Part shown: in pieces, positions 35,351-46,263 of the stretch | How positions within the stretch are numbered: the first letter of the stretch is position 1 | How the letters are laid out: each line of letters starts with the position of its first letter | Source of the DNA: Isoperla grammatica | Lineage: Eukaryota; Arthropoda; Insecta; Plecoptera; Perlodidae | Length of the DNA stretch: 64,000 bases | Assembly (NCBI GenBank): GCA_945910005.1 | Contig: OX246746.1 | Location: 34,970,497 to 35,034,496, forward strand | Direction: 5' to 3' | Translations under genes and position numbers: made by a program | The notes under the pieces: model-generated | Databases searched by the model: none | What the model saw: only the letters and a program-made list of their open reading frames with translations | Told to the model about the DNA's origin: nothing

Positions 35351-35514
35351 GAAGGAATGTCCGAGGGCTATTAGTAGGACTCAATCCCAGCATTCGCCTT
35401 TGCGACTGAGAAAAACCACAGAAAAAACCTTCAGGCAGGACTGCCGGTGGCCGGAATCGAACCGGCGACATCTCGAATTAGAGTATCGGGTCTAACCGCT
35501 GAGCCACCTCTATC
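35351..35514 (-). mobile_element. tRNA-headed SINE, head part (interrupted copy)
   Basis: The head half holds the reverse of ggttcgattccggccaccgg and gaggtggctcagcgg. It belongs with 34512-34613. Confidence 0.9.
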
Positions 35515-35557
35515 GGTTGCCTCCATTGTGTTGTTTTCGTCAGAGACGGATACCTCT

Positions 35558-35895
35558 ACGTCAAAAACCGCACAAAATTTTAATTTTTAAATTATATATC
35601 ATGATTGGACTTCGAAATCGAAAATCTGAATCAACAGCGCACTGTGGTTTGGTAAGCCCTACATACTGAATGCTCTCAGTTGTGTCCTACATTATAATCA
35701 ATATGTTTTTAAATCCAATTAATAGTATTACTAATTATTGAATTATTAATCAAATAACTACGCTAATGGTTATAATATTGCACTCAGTCTGTAGGGCTTA
35801 CCAAAACACAGTGCGCTGTTGATTTAGATTTTCGATTTTGTGTTGTAATCTTGAGATATAGTTAAAAAATGGAATTTTTCTGCGGTTTTTGACGT
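35558..35895. repeat. Foldback element, 338 bp
   Basis: The outer ends are acgtcaaaaaccgca and its exact reverse complement. Inner matches include aatcgaaaatct and caacagcgcactgtg, then ggtaagccctaca. The loop at 35670-35790 is AT-rich. I see no certain TSD. Confidence 0.85.
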
Positions 35896-38800
35896 GACTG
35901 ATTTAGATAAGTTAGTGTGAGTGCATTTACAACCGAGGAAGTCAACTCCACCGTAAATAATGTAGACCTATCCGTACCTGACATCGTCTTGGCGCTTCGC
36001 TCGTTACGCTGCTCCTACATCATTGAACAATTGATTCCCTCGCCAATGATAACACACCAGGCTATCGCAGTGAATGTTTCATTGGTTACTTCCGGGGTCA
36101 CGACGAACAAGAGCTAAAAACGGCTTCAATGGGGTGGCTTGAAGAAATCAACAATTTGGTTTTATTATAGTAACTCTTTAAGAGGTGATTTTTTTTATAT
36201 AATTAAGGAATTTATTTCAATTTACGCCCAAAATACAGTTAAAATTCCATAAAAATAAAATAGCAATTTATCATGTTAACTGTTAGTATTATACACATGT
36301 TGTAAGTTAACTTTGTTTGCATTTTATGAAATAAAGTTCGCTATTTTTACCGATCAATGAGCTTGGTTTTTCGAGGAGTCGTTTCCACATTTAAACTCTA
36401 ATATTTATTTTTCATATCAGAAATTATTTTCTGTTATCTAATTTTCATTCCCGAGCACATCAAAATTTGTTCTCCGAATGCTAACTTTCAAGATTTTAAA
36501 CATATTTGTTCTCGAAGAGGACACACTAAATACTTAGATAGACATTTTATGTATTTTTGTTTTCTGAAACGTGATGATTGCAAGGTAAGAAACATCATCT
36601 CTGCTCTAGGTTTGTTTTGTGGGTTGCAAATTGCACAACCTAAACAATCCTCTATTTAGTTAGTGTTCTCGAGAGAATATAGTTCAAGATTTTAGTTTTT
36701 TATTTCTCCCGCAATGCTAACAAGATTGTAATAGCATTTTGCCGGGTAGGATACGCCCAAGCTGCAATAACACATTATTCTCCGAGATGCTTGTAGAAAT
36801 ATTTCAAGTATACTTGTCATTTATTGTTGTTGTACAGAAGCTCTTCACGGCAAATGTTACTTCTATATTGCTCTCGTTTATCATTGGGCGATATTATTTT
36901 TAGATGTAAGTTATCTTTTATTTAATGTTTTTTTCAATGATTTTCATTTTACTTTAGTTTCCGAAAAGTCTTCTTTCATGATTTGAAACATCTTTTACCT
37001 AAGTGTTACTCTCCGGAAGACTAATATCACTATTTAAATCCTCACTTATCTTGATCTTGACTTGACCCCTTCGAGAACCCAAAGTTCTGCATTTGATATA
37101 ACTTCCAATATGATATCGGTGTGTATTTTGATTTTCCCCAGAGGCAGAGCACTCTCTCTTGTTTGTTAACCTCTTTGACTTCCATTAACAGAGATATCAC
37201 CAGCCGCGTAACAACGGGGGGGGGGGGGGTATCAACTGACCCCCCCCCCCCAAGTCTACTCTAAGACCCCCACTCGATATCTCTAAACCCCACTTTTGTG
37301 GTGATGCCAAAGTGCCTACAGACGTTAAAAGAATTACGAACCAGACTGCTATATTATCCATATACTTTAGCTCATGTATATAATAATAACCAAGAGATAC
37401 ACTATCTTAGAGATAACACACACCTTACTACTATCCAAACATACAAATATACCTAGTAAGTCCTGTCCCCTGATGAGTCACATATGATACAGCTATAGTG
37501 GGCACTGGGCAGTCTTCACCAAACATTCTTACGGAATTATTACAATTATCCAAGGGCAGTGCATAGGGCAGTGCATACAAATGAAAACCTTTTTATACTC
37601 AAAGTTTTCTACATTTTAAAGAAGGCAATTGTTTGGCTGTACAGAACGCGCTACCAGAAAAGGTAAAGATAGTAAACCAAGAAAATGTTAGTCAGTCTCA
37701 ACTATAAACGTTCTACGGGCCATACTAATACTGCCACTGAGCCGCAGTATGAAAATTGACGAAATCAATTTTAGGCAAAATAAAATACGCATTTTGGAAT
37801 CAGTACTACTTAAAACAATATTTTAAACTATATTCCAGACATTAATACATTAATAACAAACAATGTTTTTAACATGGTCATATAAGGGAACGTTTAGCCT
37901 GTGGTTTAGCTAGTGTGTCCTGCTAAACCTCTACCAATCTCGATTTCGCCATTCGTCATAGGCCTATGGCATTTAATCTACCAGCCTACACACACAGTAA
38001 AACAGTTTCTCATGTAATCAGGCCAGTTGTTTCGGGATTAGGCATTATTAACACACACATTGGCGTGTTAGCCCAATGAAGAAGAGCAGTCGATGGTTGG
38101 TGTACCTACTTGGCTATCCGCTGTGATATCCTGGCGCAATTATTATGCTTCCCACGACGATAGCCCGTTATCATCGGTAACTATCTTGGCAAATTAACAA
38201 GGAAATGAACTATGTACAAATAAGATGTTATGCTACTCGATTTGACGCAAAATGAGTGACACACGAACAGCGAACACTTAGTTTATTAATATTGATACAC
38301 GTTTGTACGGTGAGAGGGTTGTTGTTGTTGTAGCATTTAACAGTGCTGCCAGTTCCTCCGTATCGCATCATTGTGACACACAGGGGACAAAGCATGTGAT
38401 CTAATTCTACTAATTGAGTAAACATTTCTATACAAGTAAAATATACGTGTAATGTTATGGGGGCAATGAATTCCAATGTTGAGTGTATTGTGTTTCGCAT
38501 ATACATACAAAGTATTCAACTTGTTCAATAAACACGGCAAAATAAAAATACTATGTGCTATGCATTTTTTGGTTCACCGGTATTAAGTAGGTGATACTTT
38601 TAAAAGTATATCGTGACATAGAAAAACCCTTGAAGTGTATAACCATGCGAAAAAACAAGATTTCATCGTTAAACACCACTTACGGTAAAGTAGGAATAAC
38701 AAATTATGATTGATAAGCAATGATTGCTGTTCGGCCGAACGAAGAATAATTTTAAAAATATTTTTTGAATATATTAGGATTTAGCAACAGCTTTCAAAAT

Positions 38801-40244
38801 CGATTTCAACTAGGAATTTATTATTGCCATATTTTAGTACGCGAGATATATATATTGGTAGAACAGCCTTAAAAATAATATTAACTATAACCCTATTCAT
38901 ATATGCTTGTTGATTGGTCCATAATGGTCAATCATGAGGTGTACTAAAGCGCATTAATGAGTAAAACCTTGCTCATATTTAACTCAGTTCAACTATAGCT
39001 TCTGCAAACTTCAATCTTGTAGTCAAATCTGATTTCAGATAGTGTCGAATCTCATAATGATAATCATTATTGGAGCTCTTGTAATTTGCATGCCTGCCGC
39101 AATAACTTAGCGGTAAAGTGGTGTAAGTGCCCTTCAAACTTTGCGTACATCACTTAAGCCCCGTAATAGCAGCGCCCTACTCTATGATTAAGCCGTCCCG
39201 ATAATAGAATCCTCATAGTATTACTAACTGGATGATTATTGATTTCCTAGCCACTATTAGGATTAAATAGAACTACACTATACATGATTAATAGTTAGAC
39301 GGAAAACGTTTAGAAAGATTATTAAGATAAATAACAATAATCAGATAATATGTTACAAATAGTGAGAATCATAATTTGACTAGGAAGCGATACGTTACAA
39401 GAACCTAAATGTAACTCACTGTGCTTGTAGAGGGTGAGTTTGGGAAAGTGTAGAGATATACTTATCTATTAATTCCTTCATATTTCAGTGATTCATCCAT
39501 GGTTTCATCATTTATTCAATGTATATACAGCATTAAAACCACTGGTGGTTTGTGTGTGTGGGGGGAGGGTTGTAATTCTGCAACCCCCTTGCACAAAGTT
39601 GCATATATACGTATGTATTATATATTTCATTTTAGCTTACTCGGAAATACTTTGAAATTACACATAAAATGATTTTTTTTTAAATATAAATAATGTTATC
39701 ATCAACGTTTAACTGCTATTAAAATACTTTAGTATGTTTTTAACGTGTTTTACACTGTTGTTTTCCCTCTCGCCGCACTTGTATTATAAGCACTTGTATT
39801 CTGGCCCGCGTTACTGCACCTGTTTGCAGTAACACAACCTCCATACGCCCCGTGAGTGCGAGAGAGACGCCTGAGACAAGGCTTCACATGCATTGCTATG
39901 GGCCGTTGCGACTGGCAGTCACCTATCTGATGGATCCCCGCGCGCCAAAACGTGCAGTATACACTATACAGGTTTGTCACGATAGTGCGCTTGCTTATAG
40001 CACAATAAAACGAAATGCCAATGATAACCTCAGAGAATCTGATAAAATGTCCTATTCAGCAGAAAACCTGTCCTATAAATATATTAGAATCACATAATTT
40101 TAGTCTGAAGCGATGTTGTATGTGGGGCCCACACACGCCCCATCGTATCCAGCGTGGAGCCAGTTTCCTCACTATATCTGCAGATATATCCACCAGAACC
40201 CCCCGCAATATTCTGGCTACGCCACTGCCTCAACCATTTCTACT
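35896..40244. other. Long AT-rich region without recognised gene
   Basis: Only short ORFs are seen. A G14 run (about 37216-37229) and a C-run (about 37241-37252) lie 12 bp apart and are complementary. The end of a hAT-like element (ggctacgccactg, ending 40227) is present, but I cannot find its left end. A weak minus-strand donor (gtaagtgg) lies near 38683. Confidence 0.45.
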
Positions 40245-40535
40245 TTGGGTCCAGATTGGTTGTCAGCTAAACAATGAATTTAAAAACTGTCGAATATTAT
40301 AATTGTTACGATAATCATTTCAGTTAGAGAGCAATTCTAAATCATAGAATTAATAACAGAAAGACAAATCGTAACAATTATAATATTTGAAAGGTTTTGG
40401 AATCACAGTTTAGCTGATACAATCATACAACACTAAATTCTGAAATCCGTAGAAATCACTTTTCAATATCTTGAAGCGTTTTCAGGATGTCAATAAAATG
40501 CCGGAAACTTTGCGTGGTATAGTAATATAATATCG
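40245..40535. mobile_element. Degenerate foldback, same family as 60201
   Basis: Inverted blocks are ttgtcagctaaac / gtttagctgatacaa and aatattataattgttacga with its reverse complement. The right part, cacttttcaatatcttgaagcgtttt, matches cactttttcaatatttggaagcgttc at 60466. The left arm appears truncated next to the hAT end at 40227. Confidence 0.6.
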
Positions 40536-41787
40536 CTAGCCATCAGTTTACCATACAAACTAGCAATTGGGCAAAGTAGCTCTGATTTCTCCTGGAAATT
40601 ATGGGTTTGTCGTAAACTATTTGGGAAACTATCGCCATTTTTATATTATTTTAAAAATAAAAGCTATATGTTAATGAAAATAATATAAATGGTAAACTGT
40701 AATTATTTATTTCGGTTTTATTGAACAATGCTTATTTACGTCTTCCTATTATAAAAGAGAGTTGAAATACAATCTGTTACATTTAGCCAAGATCTCTTTC
40801 ACAATGATAAAAGATGCAGGCGATGTCCGTCAACGTAGGCTTTACGTGTTACCAGTGACTGTTCACGAACAATTCTTTTCGAAATAAAGAGTTGCTGTCA
40901 AACTAGATCCACTTAGTTTCATAAGTAGTTAATGGAAGTCTTTAGCTCACGCGAAATGTCACCCGTGAAAAATAATCGAAGAAGAGGTAGCCGACTAGGA
41001 ATAAGATGGCTTCACGAAAACGAACAAAAATAAAATAATAAAAGGAACCCAATTCATCAGTTGCAAATGTGGATTTGACTCGGATATATTTTTGATAAAC
41101 TTGTCCCGAAAGTTATAAAGCATTGTTCAAAGTTAGTGCTGTTTACTAGACGAACGGTAAATTGTTCAGTTATTTTATTACAAGTACTAAGCATTTTTGG
41201 GAGAGAATAAGAAAAATAAGAGGTATTTTAAAGATCTGAAAACTGGGTCATCTGAGCATTGTTTTGTCAACGGAAATATTTTATTTAGGAAAAAATTAAG
41301 GCACAATTTATTTTTTAAATTTATTTTAGAAAGAAAGGAAGCAATTACGCTACTTCAAATTCTCCTCAAATGCAAATACTTCTCTTTCAAATTCCCAAAC
41401 TCTCTTCAAATATACTGCAAATAAGTAAACAATTGACGTTTTTTAATTTCTATAAAATTGGACGGGGTAAAAAGTAGACAGGGTCTCTCGTTTTTTTTTT
41501 CAGAAACGTTTAAAACAAAGTTGTTAACAACTTTTGTAATCGCAATTTAAAAAAACACAGATTTAATAAAAGCTAGTTTAATATTTAAAACAAACACCAA
41601 AACGAGTTAACAATGCGTTATTATTAATGTAAACACTTATCAAATAGGGAAGAAATTTCACAATTGAACACGTTCAAAATAATAATACTGAATTATGTTC
41701 TGGCGATATGTCAGTAGGTCGTGTTGCTAGTTGTGAAAGCAGCTAGCTACAGCTACATAGTGAGTGAGAGAAACAGCTGCATCTTAC
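40536..41787. other. No recognised feature
   Basis: AT-rich. A 75-codon Lys-rich ORF (41197-41424) is not recognised. Confidence 0.45.
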
Positions 41788-41920
41788 CTGGACGTGCTCG
41801 CTACCCAACAGTCGGTATAGGAATGTGAGTGACTAGAACGACGCTCAGTCCGCGTAGCTACAGCGCGTCGCGGCGACGTGGTACCACACGGAGCGGACAT
41901 CAATAAAACTTCGACCAGAT
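41788..41920 (-). promoter_or_regulatory. Possible minus-strand non-coding first exon
   Basis: A strong donor CAG|gtaagatgc (41780-41790) on the minus strand is preceded by a GC- and CpG-rich patch (41840-41900) with no ATG on that strand. The layout suits a 5' untranslated exon downstream of a CpG-type promoter. No TATA box is seen. Speculative. Confidence 0.3.
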
Positions 41921-42013
41921 CTACGCTCTACTAATAGATAACCCAACAATATTCCGAGTCAGACAATAAAATGTGACATAAAACACGGTTCTTGGTATAT
42001 TATAAAACAATAA

Positions 42014-42302
42014 CGGCCCGTCTGAGCCCGGGGAAGAATAGGCCCAGAGTGACTCTGCTAGTCGTAAGAGGCGACGAAAGGAGACCCCCCCCCCCCCCCG
42101 TCCCAGTGAATATTCTTACTCCCACTTGGCCCTGCCCATCCCTTGCTGGACTCTCGTATGGCGACCCACGCGACGTACAATGGATCTGATCGGATGTGGC
42201 TTTTCTCATCATCTTCCTCATCTTCATTATCACCCGCTCATCGTCTAGATTAGCCGTTGTTGCACGAATATGTGACGTTAAACCTATTAATCGATCAATC
42301 AT
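42014..42302 (+). mobile_element. SINE-like element with internal poly-C (copy 2)
   Basis: This is the partner of 14262-14533 in the opposite orientation. The internal homopolymer at 42086-42100 is C15, versus ten in the other copy, at the same position. The tail is cgctcatcgtctagattagcc .. tgtgacgttaaacc, then atcgatcaatcat. Confidence 0.75.
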
Positions 42303-42474
42303 TATAAATAGAAGACGAAGGGTGAACGAAAACAGTTGGTTTTATCCTAAGGGGTCATCCACCGCAAGACAAGGATCAATGTTGGAAGCTACATCGCCAT
42401 AACGTATAGACAGAGACACTTCACAGAGGATGACAAGGAAGCATGTGAGCCATATCTTGCCTTTGAATAAGAGC

Positions 42475-42740
42475 GATAGTTGGCCATGGCTCAGCGGTAA
42501 GACGCGAGACTCTCATTCGGGAGGTCGCCGGTTCGATTCCGGCCACCGATAGTCCTGACTGAAGGTTATTCCCGAGGTAATCCTCAGTCGTTTAGGCGAA
42601 TGCTGGGATTGAGTCCTACTATCAGCCCTCGGACATTCCTTCCCAACTATCCAAAAACCCTAATATACTTAGTTAGTCACCTGAAGAGGGGCACATCAGG
42701 TAAAGCTGGTGTGCACCCTATAACACGTATTCCTGCGAAG
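42475..42740 (+). mobile_element. tRNA-headed SINE, full length
   Basis: Same family as 16712: atggctcagcggtaagacgc, ggttcgattccggccaccg, aggcgaatgctgggattgag, and a tail ending tattcctgcgaag. It is followed by a short att run. Confidence 0.9.
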
Positions 42741-45700
42741 AATGATAATTATTATTATTGTAATAGGGCAGAGGCGCGGACTGGTGTAGGGCCTACTCGC
42801 TACCAACAGTCGAAATCAACCTTTTATCTCAACGGAGATACTAACCCAGATCTACAACACTTACCGAGTAAGAGGGGGTTGGGAGGGGGAGGGGGGGGGG
42901 GGCACAGGTTTCCACAAGTGCTCAGTGTATTTTGCATACACCAGATAATATAGCCTTCCAAATAATATAATTGGGATCATTTTAGTATAGACCCGTAAAG
43001 AGTTAGACGATTGTTCCAGGTGTTACAGGCTTTAGACTGACTAGCAGTGAGAAAACACAAGTTCCACATCACCATGGATGAGGAATACTATTCAACTGGA
43101 GACCAGACCTTAGCAAGTATATGTTCTCAATTGAAGATTTATTTCTTGTAAGAATGGAAATGAATGTAAAATTTCAACGTCGAATATCAAAATGCAAAAA
43201 ATCGAAAAACCAAACGCCCCCCCCCCCCCCCCCCCAATTACAAGAACTGATTTTCAGTGGAGGACATTTATACATATGTTTTATGTGCTTCGTTGCTATG
43301 GCGGTTTCAACGTGCTTTACATGTATCATATTAATACATTAAAGACAAGCTCCAAAGGTAAATAAAATCTTGAATGAAACACATCAATCACATATATTTA
43401 TTATCACCGCAGTAGCTCACTTCAAGCGGTTCCTGTTTACATCTACACGTGAACTTAAAACAAAGCAGAATGGAATAGGAATAGCGAAAAAGTGGGAAAT
43501 TATGCACATGTAACCAGAAAACATAGGCTGGGTTAGATTGATGTTCTAAGACGTGTGATGTTGATTGCATTGGCTGTTTCAGTCAAACGTTGTATAGAAA
43601 ATAGAGCTAATTCATTGCATGTAGAATTTCAATCTTTAAGTCAAACTCAGCCTGGATCAATACACCATTGTATGACTCAGCTGTTTAATATTGAATTCAC
43701 GAAGTGTGATGGAAACTCGATCCGTATCATGAGCATAAAAGCAGCCTGCCAAAACTTGACAATCCTTGTTTTAACCCTCTAGACTACAGGATCTAATGCT
43801 CAGCTGAAGCTGTCTCGCATCCACCATGAGGGCGCGACAACGGAACGCCAACATCCAGTGTTGAATTCAGCTATGATCCCGGGGGGTTGAAGCCCCCTCG
43901 AGAATTGTCATTCGCCCCCCCCCCCCCCCCCCCCCCCCCGGGAATAAATTGGCTACAAGCTCTATATACTTCTTAATTTTGAAATGGCACGGAAATGTTG
44001 CTTTGAAGGTTTAATTAAGTAAATAAAGTTGTCTGTGTCACAAAAGTAAGTGGCCAGAGAACTGAAAAAAGCAGAGGAGGGACAGGCTTATCTAATCTCC
44101 GAAAAATCTCACGTCAACATAAAAAACTTACACTTTCACATTTCTTGACATATATTTTTGCCAAAATAGTATCTTAAGACTATTTTTTTTTTGTATCAGA
44201 ACACTTGACACATAAAAGTAATGTGAAGTGGTAGTTTTGAAAATTTGCCCCCCCCCCCCCCCCCCCCCCTTTAATCGATGTCTACACCCCCGGGATTTGA
44301 AATAGCATTCTATAATAAGTAGTATTAAGTATGTATGCGACTGGCAAGTCAAGCCTGATGACCGACGCGTCCAAGTCAAGTATGGCTAGGCCACCTATAC
44401 AACGAGCAAGGCCGATCAATACCGCAATGTACTGAAGCTAATTGCCACTCCTATAATAAACTTTAAAAGTCCAGGTAAAAGGCTTCGCTTCGCTTTCCGT
44501 CGCAACCTCGGGAGGAGCAGAATATTGGAAATTACCTTCTGTGGGCGTTTCAACCGACCTCTCTCAAAGCCAGGCTTAGTCGGTCTTAGATATATGGGAA
44601 TATTCACCTCAATCATATTCATGCACTTTATTAAATATCTGCCTGTGAGGGTTTAATACATTCTAAAAATATAATATAGAAGAAAGTACATTGGTAACAA
44701 AAAACCATTATTAGAAACAAGTTCAATATACGCCGTAATGAAATATTCATGTAACATCGGTTTCGAGTCGCTCAAAGTTATAAAGGTATAAATTCAATCA
44801 CTAGCATGACAACCCCCCCCCCCCCCATCCATGGCTGCACTCCTCACACCAAACAAGCACGAAAACATAACGTAAAAACAACCCAGTTAAATCGACTATA
44901 CTTTTACAAGAACTTGACATGTCATCATCATTCATCAATCCCCATAATATTATAGTGTATTACATTTGCACTGTGACCTCGGTCCTGTTGCAGATATAGA
45001 ATACAACATGACAATCTCTCTGCAGACGATAACATACCAGGAACAGTAAAACACATCTACAGATTTTACGGGAGGTTTTCTCACACGTTAATTTTTGTGA
45101 ACGTTTTACAACATACATTAATTTTATCTTCTCAAACACATTTAGAAAATATGGTTAAAGTTCTATTGAAATGTCCTAAAAATGACAAATAGTAAAATAC
45201 TATTATTGAGCACATGTTGGGAGGCTTTCACGACCCACATGTTATAGTGGCTTCTTGTGTCCATGACGTTTCGCCACCGATCATGGGCTGCAATGGGTGA
45301 CGAAACGTCGAGCAGTAATGACGTTTCACCTTCATGTTAAACAGGCCACTCAATTAGTAATTATTGTTGTTGTATATGTTGTTGTGATTAGGTTAGACAT
45401 TGAATCAAACATTAACAGTGCGACAGAATGAACCACGATTAAAAACAAAAACGTTTTTTTGGGGGGGATACAAATACTTATATTGTATTCGTACATAATG
45501 TTAAAAATCTTATCAAATCAATTTATAAAAATACATACAATATTTATTATATTCAAAAATTAATTATACTTATTATTTTGTTAAACAAAATATTAAGACA
45601 AGCTTGCAATAGGTGCAGAGCTAAAAGAGATTATTTGATTAGATTAGATTGTTAAATGTTTAACGGCGAATCAAAATCTCGTTTAATAACATTGCAAGCC

Positions 45701-45912
45701 TGTTTAGATGGTTGGAATCATCCACAGAAACATACTATATATAGTAGTAAAAATGTAAATGTGTTCTCTAGATATGAATGGGTCTACCAGGCAATACATC
45801 CAGTCATGCACGCAAACACACACAATATTTCTCTTGGCCGAAGGTATGAAACTCACACGCAATATGTTTAACTTCAAAACATAATAACACTGAGCCATGT
45901 ACTACGTATGAC
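42741..45912. other. No recognised gene; many C/G homopolymers
   Basis: Homopolymers are G (about 42888-42902), C (43216-43235), C (about 43914-43939), C (44248-44269) and C (44813-44826). The ends gatcccgggggg (43875) and cccccgggatt (44287) may be inverted ends of one element, but I cannot confirm a TSD. A small inverted repeat gacgtttcgccacc / gggtgacgaaacgtc lies at 45267-45310. Confidence 0.45.
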
Positions 45913-45920
45913 CTTTATAC

Positions 45921-46255
45921 TAGGGATGGGACGACTAAACGTTTAAACATGGGAGTGGCTTGAACAGTTTGCATTTTTTTATGCCACGTTTAAACCTTTG
46001 AACAGTAGTGTTTGTATATATGATAGAAACAAGCTAATATTTCACAGCGGAGCCTAATATTAGTCTACTATTCTAGTTCTTTCTCACCACGAACTTTAAT
46101 TTTACCCTAGGATTCGGAATTTTCAGTTATTTACTGCATCGGTCGTTTTTCATCACACGGTAGGGGCAAGGGCGACTACAAACGTTTAAACGTTTAAACG
46201 CGAATTTAAAAACGGTTAAACGTTTAGGCTATTAAACGAGTTTGCCAACCCTATA
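45921..46255. mobile_element. hAT-like MITE rich in CGTTTAAACG (copy 2), perfect TSD
   Basis: It aligns with 10068-10377 throughout: tagggatggg start, gatagaaacaagctaatatt, ttatttactgcatcggtc. Perfect 8-bp repeats ctttatac flank it (45913-45920 and 46256-46263). The right TSD copy is also the left flank of the next element. Confidence 0.9.
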
Positions 46256-46263
46256 CTTTATAC

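Noticed and set aside
43872..44295. Transposon bounded by gatcccgggggg and cccccgggatt
   Set aside because: Ends are largely G/C runs and no target duplication could be found.
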